A stretch of DNA of 64,000 nt from Rhodococcus sp. 1163 (GTDB lineage Bacteria > Actinomycetota > Actinomycetes > Mycobacteriales > Mycobacteriaceae): NCBI RefSeq assembly GCF_002091985.1, contig NZ_MKKX01000020.1, forward strand, positions 124,001 through 188,000, read 5' to 3'. Numbering within the stretch: the stretch's first letter is position 1; every line of letters begins with the position of its first letter. The position numbers were made by a program, and so were the translations under genes. Below the pieces are notes generated by a model. The model saw nothing but the letters and a program-made list of their open reading frames with translations, made no database searches and had not been told where the DNA came from. Below are positions 11,701-20,211 of the stretch, in pieces.

Positions 11701-13455
11701 ATGATCCACCGTTTCCAAGTGTGGGCACCGACCCCCGAGAAGGTTCGACTGCATCTGGACGGCGACGTCCACGACATGGAGCGCCGGTCCGACGGTTGGT
11801 GGTTCACCGATAAGGAGGCTCGGCCGGACAGCCGATACGGGTTCCTCCTCGACGAGGACGACACCGTGATTCCGGATCCCCGTTCGCCGCGTCAACCGGA
11901 CGGGGTGCATGCTCCCTCGCAGCTGCACAGTGTCGACGAGTCGAAGTGGACCGATTCGACATGGACCGGCCGTCAACTGCCCGGTGGCGCACTGTACGAG
12001 TTGCACATCGGAACCTTCACTCCCGAAGGCACATTCGACGCGGCCATCGCCAAACTCGACCACCTCGTCGACCTCGGTGTCACCTTCGTCGAGGTGATGC
12101 CGGTCAACGGATTCAACGGCACCCACAACTGGGGTTACGACGGTGTGCTCTGGTACACCGTTCACGAGCCGTACGGTGGGCCGGAAGGGTTGCAGCGCTT
12201 CGTCGATGCCTGCCACCGACGGGGACTCGGAGTGGTACTCGACGTGGTCTACAACCATTTCGGCCCATCCGGCAACTACCTCGACCGATTCGGACCGTAT
12301 CTCGCTCAGGGGTCCAATTCGTGGGGCCAAGCGATCAACTACTCCGAGGCCGATTCGGGGCCGGTGCGGCGCTACGCAGTCGAGAACGCGCTTCGATGGT
12401 TCTCCGAATTCCACATCGACGGTCTCCGTCTCGATGCAGTCCATGCCATCGTCGACCACACTGCCGTCCACCTGCTCGAAGAATTGGCAGTGGACACACG
12501 CCGACTGTCGGCTCATCTCGGACGCCCACTGACTCTGATCGCTGAGAGCGACCTCAACGACCCCAGCCTCATCACTGCGCGGTCCGGCGGCGGTTATGGC
12601 CTGGATGCGCAGTGGGACGATGACATTCACCATGCCATCCACGCTGCGGTGTCCGGTGAAAGACAGGGCTACTACGGAGATTTCGGTTCACTGCAGACGT
12701 TGGCGACGACCCTTCGCCATGGGTTCTTTCATGCGGGAACGTACTCGAGCTTCCGTGGCCGGACACACGGCCGTCCTATCGACACCCGCCGAATTCCGGC
12801 GAGTTCGTTCGTGACGTACACCACGACACACGATCAGATCGGCAACCGTGCGATCGGTGATCGACCGGGCTTCTATCTCGAACCCGGCCAGTTGGCAGTC
12901 AAGGCCGCATTGGTGTTGGCCTCCCCCTACACACCGATGTTGTTCATGGGCGAAGAGTGGGGCGCATCGACGCCGTTCCAATTCTTCACTTCACACCCCG
13001 AGCCCGAACTGGGTAAGGCTACTGCTGAGGGCCGCAAAGCGGAGTTCGCCGCGCACGGTTGGGACAGCGCGGACATTCCCGACCCTCAGGACCCGGAGAC
13101 ATTCCAGCGATCGACACTGAACTGGTCCGAACTCGGCACCGGCGATCACGCGCAGCTACTGCAGATCTACCGCGATCTGCTGTCGTTACGGCGTGAATAC
13201 TCAGAGTTGACCGATCCATGGCTCGAGAACTTTTCCGTCGACTACGACGAGGACGAACGCTGGATCGTACTGCACCGCGGATCGCTTCGGCTGGCCTGCA
13301 ACCTTGCACCGCACGAGGTGACGGTCCCGGTCGGCGGCATCCCTCTCCTGTCCTGGAGTCCGCCGACCTCGGACGAAACAGGTTCGGCCACAACCATCCC
13401 TGGCCATTCGTTCACGATCCTCGCAGCCAACGTGCCTGCAGCGACGAAGTCGTGA
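11701..13455 (+). CDS. treZ: Malto-oligosyltrehalose trehalohydrolase TreZ
   Basis: GH13 hydrolase that releases free trehalose from maltooligosyl-trehalose made by TreY. 584 residues. The N-terminal E-set domain is followed by the barrel with ELHIGTFTPEGTF, nucleophile Asp245 (GLRLDAVHAI) and Glu282 (IAESDLND), and by TTHDQIGNRAIGDR. Last gene of the treX-treY-treZ operon. In mycolate-making actinobacteria trehalose is a compatible solute and the carrier for mycolic acids, which explains its retention. Confidence 0.97.
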   Translation: MIHRFQVWAPTPEKVRLHLDGDVHDMERRSDGWWFTDKEARPDSRYGFLLDEDDTVIPDPRSPRQPDGVHAPSQLHSVDESKWTDSTWTGRQLPGGALYELHIGTFTPEGTFDAAIAKLDHLVDLGVTFVEVMPVNGFNGTHNWGYDGVLWYTVHEPYGGPEGLQRFVDACHRRGLGVVLDVVYNHFGPSGNYLDRFGPYLAQGSNSWGQAINYSEADSGPVRRYAVENALRWFSEFHIDGLRLDAVHAIVDHTAVHLLEELAVDTRRLSAHLGRPLTLIAESDLNDPSLITARSGGGYGLDAQWDDDIHHAIHAAVSGERQGYYGDFGSLQTLATTLRHGFFHAGTYSSFRGRTHGRPIDTRRIPASSFVTYTTTHDQIGNRAIGDRPGFYLEPGQLAVKAALVLASPYTPMLFMGEEWGASTPFQFFTSHPEPELGKATAEGRKAEFAAHGWDSADIPDPQDPETFQRSTLNWSELGTGDHAQLLQIYRDLLSLRREYSELTDPWLENFSVDYDEDERWIVLHRGSLRLACNLAPHEVTVPVGGIPLLSWSPPTSDETGSATTIPGHSFTILAANVPAATKS

Positions 13456-13490
13456 ACGACACCGTCGACAGGCTTAGCTGAGCCGACCCG

Positions 13491-15026
13491 TCACGCATGC
13501 GTTGTGGTGCCTCGCAGCCGCACGAATACCGCAATCGAAGTGGCAGCCATGACTACAGCGGTAGCCACCGACGCAGCGTGCATGCCGCTGATGAATGCCG
13601 CGTCAGCGGACTCGGACAGAAGTTCGGCGGCCTGGGTAGGAAGCGTGTGGGCGACGGCAACCGATCCACCGAGTGTCTCCTGGGCGGAGATCGCCTGAAC
13701 CGGATCGAGCCCGGACACGTCGAGGCCTCGGCGGAAGTACGACATGACGACCGTTCCGAGAATGGCAACGCCGAGCGCGATGCCCAGTTCGTACGCGGTC
13801 TCCGATACTGCGGACGCCGCACCTGCACGCTCGGGCTCGACCGCGCTCACGACCAGGTCCGAGGTGAGGGTCAGCGCTGTACCAGCGCCGGCACCGACCA
13901 GGACGAAGCCGGCGATGAACAGTCCGGGTCCACCGTCGGCACGAAGTCCGATCAGCAGAGCCGCGCCTACTGCAGCGACGGCCAACCCGGTTCCGAGCAC
14001 CGTCCCCGGCGAGAAGATGCGCACCAGGTAGGCCGCGATCAAGGAGGTCACGATGCTCGAGACTGTGCCCGGGAGTAGCAGCAGTCCGGCCTGGAGTGGG
14101 CTGTTTCCCAGGACGAGCTGTAGATATTGGGCGCCGAAGAACAGGACTCCGGCGAGCGCGAACACCGACAGGAAGTTGGTGAACACCGCCGTCGAGAACG
14201 CCGGCTTGGCGAAGAGCCGAAGATCGATCATGGGTGATTCCAGCGTGCGCTGACGCCTCACGAACGCGATACCTGCAGCGATACCGATGGCTGCAGCGAC
14301 GGCGTTGACCGTATCGAAACCATGGGTCGCGGTCTCCTTGACTGCGAAAACCAAGGGCACGAGCGCAGCCAGAGACAAGGCAGAGCTCACGAGGTCGAAT
14401 TTGCCCGGGTTCGGATCCTTCGACTCTGGGATCACCAGCGGCCCCAGCGCAATCAGCACCAGCATGACCGGGATGTTGATGAGGAACACAGATCCCCACC
14501 AGAAGTGCTCCAGAAGCCACCCCCCCACGAGCGGACCAGCGGCAGCACCACCGCCCGCCATAGCGCCCCAGATCCCGATCGCCATGATCCGTTGACGCGA
14601 GTCGGTGAAGATCGTTCTGATGAGGCCCAGAGTCGCAGGCATCAGTGTCGCACCGGATACGCCCTGCAGAACCCGTGCTGCGATGAGCATCTCGGGGCTG
14701 ACGGAGAATGCAGCAACAACCGATGCGATGCCGAATCCAGCAGCACCGATGAGCAACAGTCGACGACGGCCGATCCGATCACCGAGAGTGCCCATCGTGA
14801 TGAGTAGACCTGCTAACACGAACGAATAGACATCGATGATCCACAGCAGCTGATTACTGGTCGGCGCAAGGTCGGAGCTGATGAACGGCAGCGCAAGGTC
14901 GAGCACAGTGCCGTCGACCGCGATCAGAAGCACCGCGAACGCGAGCACCACCAGCCCGAGCCAGTCCTGTGTGGTGGCCCGCCGGTCAGGGGCGGATTGC
15001 ATGCTGGGCATGCTCGACTCGTTCAC
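13491..15026 (-). CDS. 14-helix MFS drug efflux pump (DHA2, LfrA/SmvA-like)
   Basis: Proton-coupled efflux transporter in the inner membrane. 511 residues from the GTG at 15026, which has GAGGAGAA upstream; an ATG at 15137 would run through the operator region and is rejected. Features are LIAVDGTVLDLALP in helix 1, motif A GDRIGRRRLLL, motif C-like segments around GAMAGGGAAAGPLVGG, and about 14 hydrophobic helices. The sequence resembles the mycobacterial LfrA and SmvA pumps for quaternary ammonium compounds, dyes and fluoroquinolones. It diverges from a TetR gene with two operator-like palindromes between, so it is probably induced by its substrates. Confidence 0.9.
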   Translation of the reverse strand: MNESSMPSMQSAPDRRATTQDWLGLVVLAFAVLLIAVDGTVLDLALPFISSDLAPTSNQLLWIIDVYSFVLAGLLITMGTLGDRIGRRRLLLIGAAGFGIASVVAAFSVSPEMLIAARVLQGVSGATLMPATLGLIRTIFTDSRQRIMAIGIWGAMAGGGAAAGPLVGGWLLEHFWWGSVFLINIPVMLVLIALGPLVIPESKDPNPGKFDLVSSALSLAALVPLVFAVKETATHGFDTVNAVAAAIGIAAGIAFVRRQRTLESPMIDLRLFAKPAFSTAVFTNFLSVFALAGVLFFGAQYLQLVLGNSPLQAGLLLLPGTVSSIVTSLIAAYLVRIFSPGTVLGTGLAVAAVGAALLIGLRADGGPGLFIAGFVLVGAGAGTALTLTSDLVVSAVEPERAGAASAVSETAYELGIALGVAILGTVVMSYFRRGLDVSGLDPVQAISAQETLGGSVAVAHTLPTQAAELLSESADAAFISGMHAASVATAVVMAATSIAVFVRLRGTTTHA

Positions 15027-15055
15027 GAACTTCTCCTCGGTTCGACAACCTTGTG

Positions 15056-15079
15056 ACTGGACCGTCCAGACGGTACAGT
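15056..15079. promoter_or_regulatory. TetR operator-like palindrome 1 (efflux pump)
   Basis: 24-bp interrupted palindrome in which 20 of 24 positions are symmetric: half-site ACTG-n-ACCGTC facing GACGGT-n-CAGT. It lies 30 bp upstream of the pump start, between the divergent pump and repressor genes. Its size and symmetry match TetR/QacR-type operators. Confidence 0.7.
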
Positions 15080-15092
15080 TACCCAGAATAGC

Positions 15093-15116
15093 AGTGCACC
15101 GTCCAGTCGGTACAGT
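15093..15116. promoter_or_regulatory. TetR operator-like palindrome 2 (repressor side)
   Basis: Second, less symmetric copy, sharing ACCGTCCAG-n-CGGTACAGT with site 1 at a distance of 37 bp. It ends 7 bp before the repressor start codon, consistent with autoregulation. Confidence 0.65.
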
Positions 15117-15123
15117 GATATAT

Positions 15124-15660
15124 ATGTCGTCAGACACACGTGATCGAATACTCGACGCACTCGAGACACTGCTCCTCGACGAAGGGTCGACAAAGGTGAC
15201 GCTCGAGAGTGTCGCCGCGTCGGCCGGGGTCTCGAAGGGCGGATTGCTCTACCACTTCAACACCAAGGACGCGATGATCGCCGCCATGGTCCGCAGACTC
15301 GGTGAGCGTTCGGACGAACAAAGGGCCGAAGCCGAACGTGGCGGATCCACCGTCGCCCACTGGTATCTGCAGCCACCCGGATCGATCTCGGACAAGGAAA
15401 CGGCACTCTACCGCTCGACCCTCGCCGTACTGCGCAGCGTCGACGGCAAGCCTGGAGAGATACAACAAGCCGTCATCGACATGATGCGACTCTGGGACGA
15501 GAGCCTCCAGGCCGAGATCGACGACCCGGTGCACGCCGAGATCGTGCGACTCGTCGGCGACGGCATCTACCTGGGCGCGCTACTGAATCTGCCGCCGGTG
15601 GACCCGACATTGCATCAACAGGTCGTCGAACGGCTACTCGGAACCGATCACGTCAGATAG
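15124..15660 (+). CDS. TetR-family repressor of the adjacent efflux pump
   Basis: 178-residue TetR protein starting at the ATG at 15124. The helix-turn-helix covers about residues 22-48 (VTLESVAASAGVSKGGLLYHF), with a C-terminal ligand domain of the TetR_C type often seen next to MFS pumps. The frame continues open upstream to 14881, but that part is antisense to the pump and is not used. Palindromes at 15056 and 15093 are its probable operators. It converges on ilvA with a 13-base overlap of the two 3' ends. The inducer is unknown. Confidence 0.85.
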   Translation: MSSDTRDRILDALETLLLDEGSTKVTLESVAASAGVSKGGLLYHFNTKDAMIAAMVRRLGERSDEQRAEAERGGSTVAHWYLQPPGSISDKETALYRSTLAVLRSVDGKPGEIQQAVIDMMRLWDESLQAEIDDPVHAEIVRLVGDGIYLGALLNLPPVDPTLHQQVVERLLGTDHVR

Positions 15661-17009
15661 CGATATGCGGGTGTTCCGGGCTCCAACTGCTCGACCTGCA
15701 GATGAGACGAGCGCATACGTTCGAGAAGCGAACTGAGCCCTGACGCGACCCCGAGTTGAATGCCGACCAACGCCGCGCCGGTCTCACGATTGTTTCGCTT
15801 GACGTACTCGAACAGGGTGATGTCGTCGTCCGGGCCGAGGACGTCGTCCAGAAAACGACGAAGTGCGCCTGGTTCCTGCGGAAAGTCGACGAGAAAGTAG
15901 TGCTTGAGTCCGAGGTGCACAAGGGAACGTTCGAGTATCTCGCCGTATCGCGACACATCATTGTTGCCGCCGGAGATCAGGCACACCACAGTACTGCCCG
16001 GCGCAACCGAAATCTGATGCAGCGCAGCGACACTCAACGCGCCGGCGGGCTCGGCAATCACACCCTCGTTCTGATAGAGATCGAGCATGGCCGTGCAGAT
16101 GGCCCCCTCGTCGATCTGCGTGACGAGAAACGGGCCGGCGTCGAGGGTTCCCGGCCGAAAAGCAGGCACAGCCATGAGCGGCAGCGACGCATGCGAGACA
16201 ACCTCGGCACCCAGGTTCTGCAGCGCCGCGTAGGGCACGTCACCGATCCGACGAACTGCGGCGCCGTCGACGAAGGGATCGATCTCCGCCAGCGTCACCG
16301 GCCCGCCTGCGACGAGTGCGGCCGTCATCGATGCGGCTCCGGAGGGCTCAACACCGACCAATGCGGACGCCGGGGAGCGCTCGCGCAGGTACGTCGAGAT
16401 GCCTGCGATACAGCCACCACCACCCACCGGCATGACCACGGTGTCCGGTGCGGCACCGAGCTGCTCGATGATCTCGGCTGCGATGGTTCCCTGCCCTGCC
16501 ACCGTCCGTGCGTCGTCGAACGGTGGAACCATTGTTGCGCCTGTTCGCGCGACATCTGCCGCGGCAGAGGCACTGGCAGCATCGAAGGTATCCCCCGTGA
16601 CGATCAGTTCGACGAACTCACCACCATGGACGCGGATGCGGTCACGCTTCTGCTTGGGAGTGTTGGCAGGAACATAGATCCGGCCGTGCACCTGCATCGA
16701 ACGGCACGCGAACGCCACACCCTGCGCGTGGTTCCCGGCGCTGGCAGTCACTACCCCCACCGCCAACTCCTCAGGGCTCAGCTGCGCCATCAGATTGTAG
16801 GCACCGCGAATCTTGTACGAGCGAACGATCTGCAGGTCCTCGCGCTTGAGATAGACCTGCGCACCGGTAACAGCAGAGAGTCGTTCGCAGTATTGCAACG
16901 GCGTCGCGGACACCACGCCCGAAATTCGTCGCGCAGCCGTGTCGATATCGTCCGCAGTGACTGCGAACGTGTGACTGTTGGCTACGACTACATCAGGCGA
17001 GTTGGACAC
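15648..17009 (-). CDS. ilvA: Threonine dehydratase (biosynthetic), IlvA
   Basis: PLP enzyme converting threonine to 2-oxobutanoate, the first step to isoleucine. 453 residues from the GTG at 17009. The frame is open 68 codons further upstream, but conserved sequence only begins about ten residues after 17009. The PLP lysine is in RSYKIRGAYN (Lys66), the phosphate loop is VGGGGCIAG, and the C-terminal ACT-like regulatory domain (about 360-450) contains LVDFPQEPGALRRF, so isoleucine feedback inhibition is expected. It has one ACT-like unit, unlike the two in E. coli IlvA. It stands alone with no nearby ilv genes, and no clear ribosome-binding site precedes the start. Confidence 0.93.
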   Translation of the reverse strand: MSNSPDVVVANSHTFAVTADDIDTAARRISGVVSATPLQYCERLSAVTGAQVYLKREDLQIVRSYKIRGAYNLMAQLSPEELAVGVVTASAGNHAQGVAFACRSMQVHGRIYVPANTPKQKRDRIRVHGGEFVELIVTGDTFDAASASAAADVARTGATMVPPFDDARTVAGQGTIAAEIIEQLGAAPDTVVMPVGGGGCIAGISTYLRERSPASALVGVEPSGAASMTAALVAGGPVTLAEIDPFVDGAAVRRIGDVPYAALQNLGAEVVSHASLPLMAVPAFRPGTLDAGPFLVTQIDEGAICTAMLDLYQNEGVIAEPAGALSVAALHQISVAPGSTVVCLISGGNNDVSRYGEILERSLVHLGLKHYFLVDFPQEPGALRRFLDDVLGPDDDITLFEYVKRNNRETGAALVGIQLGVASGLSSLLERMRSSHLQVEQLEPGTPAYRYLT

Positions 17010-17121
17010 TCGTCCATGCTGCCACCAGCACAGTTCCCGATTCGAACCGGGCATCCATTGCGCTTCCGAAGACCCGCTGCGGCCGACCCCGATCACCTCG
17101 AGGTCGGCTGCAGTCCGTGGC

Positions 17122-19236
17122 TTACAGAGCCGTAGCGACTTTCCAGGCCGTATGAATCGCACCCTCGATGTAATCGACCGAGACAGCGTCACCCACAACC
17201 TGCACATCGGCAACTACACCCGCCAGCGCCTCGGCGAGCGGAGCCTGCGCCGAAACACCCGAAGCGACGACGACCATGGCGGCCGGCGCGGTCAACGTCT
17301 GGTCACCGACTCGGAACTCGACGTGGTCCTTGGTGATTCGCTGCACGGTCGCGTTGCGGTGGATCACCACACCGTGCTCCTTCGCATGACGAACCGCAGT
17401 CCAGCGACGCGGCATCGCCATCGGCACGCCGAGCTGCTGCCCTTCTTCGAGCAACGTCACATTCCGTCCACGCTCGGCCAAGAACTCTGCGAGCTCGAGC
17501 CCCACGAGCGAGCCACCGACCACGACGACGTTCTTGCCCATCGGCAGGAACTTGCGGGTCACGGCGCGGATGAGAGCAGGACGCTTGGTGATGCCGGACA
17601 ACTTACCCAGCTTGGCCATCGTCCGCAGGAACGGCGGCACCTGGGAAGTGTCACCGGCACCGGTCATCAAGGCACGCAGCGTATCGCCGGTGTGCACGTG
17701 CGGGAGATCGCCACCGGGAACGGAGGGCCGCTCACGCACAGCACCGGTGGCAACGACGACCACGTCGGCGTCGAGCGCCTTGATGGAAGCGACCGTCGCC
17801 TCGGTGTTCAACCGGATATCGACGCCCAGCCGCGAGGTCTCCGATTCGAGCCACTTCAGTAAACGCCCGTTGTCCGGGGTCGTAAGGCTCGAGAACCACA
17901 GCGTGCCGCCGAGCCGATCGGCCTTGTCCACGACCGTAACTCGATGTCCACGCTCGGTGGCGACACGGGCGACTTCGAGTCCACCGGGGCCGGCCCCGAC
18001 CACGACCACATGCTTCGGGGTGGCGGTACGCACGAATGGAAGCAGTGTTTCGTCACCGAGGGCAGGATTCACCGCACACAACGGAGTCTCGTCCCAGAAG
18101 TTCTCCTGAACGCACACATAACAATTGATGCAGGGACGGACGCGCTCCGGCGTTCCGGCCTCGAGCTTGTTCACCAAGTCCGGATCAGCGAGCAGCTGGC
18201 GACCCATCGCCGCGAAGTCCGTGCGTCCTTCGGCGATCATCTTCTCACTGACGTCGGGGAGCATACGTCCGACGGTGATCACGGGGATCGATATCGCCTG
18301 CTTGATTCGCGTTGCATTATCGGTGTAAAAGCCGACCTTGTCGGGCAGGGGGCCGTCGGTGAAGTTGGCGAAAGCGTTCAGTGCGGTACCGGTGACGTGG
18401 ATGGCGTCAGCGCCGGCCTCCTCGAACATCTTTGCGGCCGCAACGGCTTCGTCGACGGTCAGCCCGTCGGTTTCGCCATACTCTTGACCGGCCAAACGCA
18501 CGATGACGGCGAGCGAATCGCCGACCTCCGCCTCGACCGCCCGAATAACTTCACACGTCAGGCGAGCCCGATTCGCCAAGGAACCGCCGTACTCGTCGCT
18601 GCGCTGATTCGTGTACCGACTCAGGAAGGCCCCGAGGACGTAGTTGTGGGCACAGTGAATCTCGACGGCGTCGCCGCCCGCTGCCTTCACCCGTCCGGCA
18701 GCCTCGGCGAACATGCGGACCAGCCAATCCAGATCTTCCTTGGTGGCTTCGTGGTAGGTCGCCTTCTTGCCCTCGTTGATAGCACCCATCTTGCCCAGTT
18801 CTTCGGGCGTGCAATCGGCCATCGCACTCATGTCACTCGGAGGCTTCGGCATGGACGGCACCAGTTGCGGTCGGCCGTCGAGGGTGTCGATTCGCGCCAC
18901 CTTGCCGTGGTGCGTCATCTGCACGCACAGCTTGCTGCCAGTGGCGTGCACCGCGTCGGCCAGCGCCTTGATTCCGGGGATGAACCGGTCTTCCGAGAGC
19001 CCCGGCTCCTTGCGGCTGGTGCATCCCACCGGGTAGGCAACAGCGCAGCATCCGGTGATGATCAGCCCGGTTCCGCCGGCCGAACGCGCGACGAAATGAT
19101 CGATGTCGCCACTCTCGATTTCACCGTCATGGCTGAGGTTCATATCCATTGCGGGAAGAACGACGCGGTTCGGAACGGTCATAGGACCGATGGTCCCGGA
19201 GGCGAGAAGGTGCGGGAAAGTTTGGTTGCGGGTCAC
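17122..19236 (-). CDS. 2,4-dienoyl-CoA reductase-like NADH:flavin oxidoreductase
   Basis: 704-residue iron-sulfur flavoprotein of the Old-Yellow-Enzyme fusion family. An N-terminal TIM barrel binding FMN (about 1-340, with NRVVLPAMDMNLS) is followed by a cysteine cluster CINCYVCVQ...CAVNP for a 4Fe-4S centre, then FAD- and NAD-binding Rossmann motifs VVVVGAGPGGLEVA and NVVVVGGSLVGLELAEF. This is the layout of FadH, which reduces 2,4-dienoyl-CoA in the breakdown of unsaturated fatty acids, but related enzymes reduce other enones, so the substrate is open. GTG at 19236 is used; ATG at 19269 is possible. Neither has a convincing ribosome-binding site. Confidence 0.85.
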   Translation of the reverse strand: MTRNQTFPHLLASGTIGPMTVPNRVVLPAMDMNLSHDGEIESGDIDHFVARSAGGTGLIITGCCAVAYPVGCTSRKEPGLSEDRFIPGIKALADAVHATGSKLCVQMTHHGKVARIDTLDGRPQLVPSMPKPPSDMSAMADCTPEELGKMGAINEGKKATYHEATKEDLDWLVRMFAEAAGRVKAAGGDAVEIHCAHNYVLGAFLSRYTNQRSDEYGGSLANRARLTCEVIRAVEAEVGDSLAVIVRLAGQEYGETDGLTVDEAVAAAKMFEEAGADAIHVTGTALNAFANFTDGPLPDKVGFYTDNATRIKQAISIPVITVGRMLPDVSEKMIAEGRTDFAAMGRQLLADPDLVNKLEAGTPERVRPCINCYVCVQENFWDETPLCAVNPALGDETLLPFVRTATPKHVVVVGAGPGGLEVARVATERGHRVTVVDKADRLGGTLWFSSLTTPDNGRLLKWLESETSRLGVDIRLNTEATVASIKALDADVVVVATGAVRERPSVPGGDLPHVHTGDTLRALMTGAGDTSQVPPFLRTMAKLGKLSGITKRPALIRAVTRKFLPMGKNVVVVGGSLVGLELAEFLAERGRNVTLLEEGQQLGVPMAMPRRWTAVRHAKEHGVVIHRNATVQRITKDHVEFRVGDQTLTAPAAMVVVASGVSAQAPLAEALAGVVADVQVVGDAVSVDYIEGAIHTAWKVATAL

Positions 19237-19327
19237 GAGTAGACGATAATTCGCTTTGCGCCGTGACAATGAATCGCTCTCGATGAACGGGACTCCACGG
19301 CGAAATGCGAACTGCTACCGGCAGGTT

Positions 19328-19762
19328 TCAGGCCCGGCTCAGAACGAAGACTGGTATGTCGCGATCGGTCTTCTTCTGGTAATCCGCGTAGTCGGGGTAC
19401 GCCGCAACAGCGCGCTCCCACCACACCGCTTTTTCCTCGCCGGTGACCTCCCTCGCTACGTAGTCGGCCTTGTCCGTACCGTCCTGCAATTCGACATTCG
19501 GATCGGCCACCACGTTGTAGTACCAGACCGGATGCTTCGGAGCTCCGCCCAATGACGCAACGACGGCGTACTCACCGTCGTGCTCGACCCTCATCAACGG
19601 TGTCTTACGGAGCTTGCCCGTCTTGTTCCCCTTGGTGGTCAGCAGAACTACCGGCATTCCATTCATGGATGTGCCTTGCGTTCCCCCCGATTCCTCGACA
19701 AGTTCGGCCTGCTTACGGGCCCAGTCGGAGGTGCTCGGTTCGTATTCCCCTGTCAACGGCAT
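19328..19762 (-). CDS. Deazaflavin (F420)-dependent nitroreductase-family protein (Ddn-like)
   Basis: 144-residue protein of the split beta-barrel FDOR-A group. The signature is [22 protein letters not shown] followed downstream by [16 protein letters not shown], which in Ddn proteins forms the F420 and substrate pocket. Such enzymes use reduced F420 to reduce quinones or nitro compounds; Mycobacterium tuberculosis Ddn activates the prodrug pretomanid. The physiological substrate here is unknown. It lies upstream of the FadH-like gene on the same strand, about 90 bases away, so co-transcription is possible. Confidence 0.88.
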   Translation of the reverse strand: MPLTGEYEPSTSDWARKQAELVEESGGTQGTSMNGMPVVLLTTKGNKTGKLRKTPLMRVEHDGEYAVVASLGGAPKHPVWYYNVVADPNVELQDGTDKADYVAREVTGEEKAVWWERAVAAYPDYADYQKKTDRDIPVFVLSRA

Positions 19763-19872
19763 GGCATCCAGTCAACACCTACTCGTGCCCCCATGCCACC
19801 AGTGCCGACTTTCTTCCCGGTTGCGCAGTGACAGGGAATACCCGACACCGAAGTTCGGTAGCCCGAAACCTT

Positions 19873-19886
19873 GGGTACGTATACCC
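19873..19886. promoter_or_regulatory. Palindrome GGGTA-N4-TACCC in a divergent intergenic region
   Basis: GGGTACGTATACCC, with 5-bp arms, lies 38 bases upstream of the small membrane protein gene and between two divergent genes. It could be an operator, and TATACC inside it could be a -10 element. There is no known regulator to match it to. Confidence 0.35.
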
Positions 19887-19923
19887 TGAACAAGAATGCG
19901 CTACCTCCGATTGGAGCAACGAG

Positions 19924-20211
19924 ATGACCCACTTCGCCGAGACGACAGCCGGTACGCGTACGCGCCTGCGCACTGTGGATATCGCCGGCACACCGTGGCC
20001 GGTGTACAAGCTCGAAGCTCTCGCCGTAGGCGCTCTGGTGTTCCTCGGTGCACTAGCACTGACTACTTCCCTTCAGGTAGCAGTGCTCGGCAGCGCATGC
20101 GTGACGGTCCTCGCCTGGTGGTCCCTGAGGCTCGCGGAAGCGGTCAGCCTGCCAAGCACCCAGGACCGAACAGTGCCTTCAAATCACCCATCAACGCCGA
20201 CGTCGGGGTAA
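19924..20211 (+). CDS. Small two-helix membrane protein, unknown function
   Basis: 95-residue protein with GGAG upstream of the ATG at 19924. After a polar N terminus of about 27 residues come two hydrophobic segments (about 31-50 and 53-70), then a polar tail. I do not recognise the family. Its last 68 bases overlap the 3' end of dnaE1 on the opposite strand, and the overlapping tail is low-complexity (S, T, P), so the true coding end is the weakest part of the call. A good ribosome-binding site and clear membrane segments favour a real gene. Confidence 0.6.
   Translation: MTHFAETTAGTRTRLRTVDIAGTPWPVYKLEALAVGALVFLGALALTTSLQVAVLGSACVTVLAWWSLRLAEAVSLPSTQDRTVPSNHPSTPTSG

Noticed and set aside
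17030-17060. tRNA-like T-arm (GGTTCGAATC) on the minus strand upstream of ilvA
   Set aside because: The flanking bases do not form a 5-bp T-stem, and no acceptor, D or anticodon arm can be drawn.
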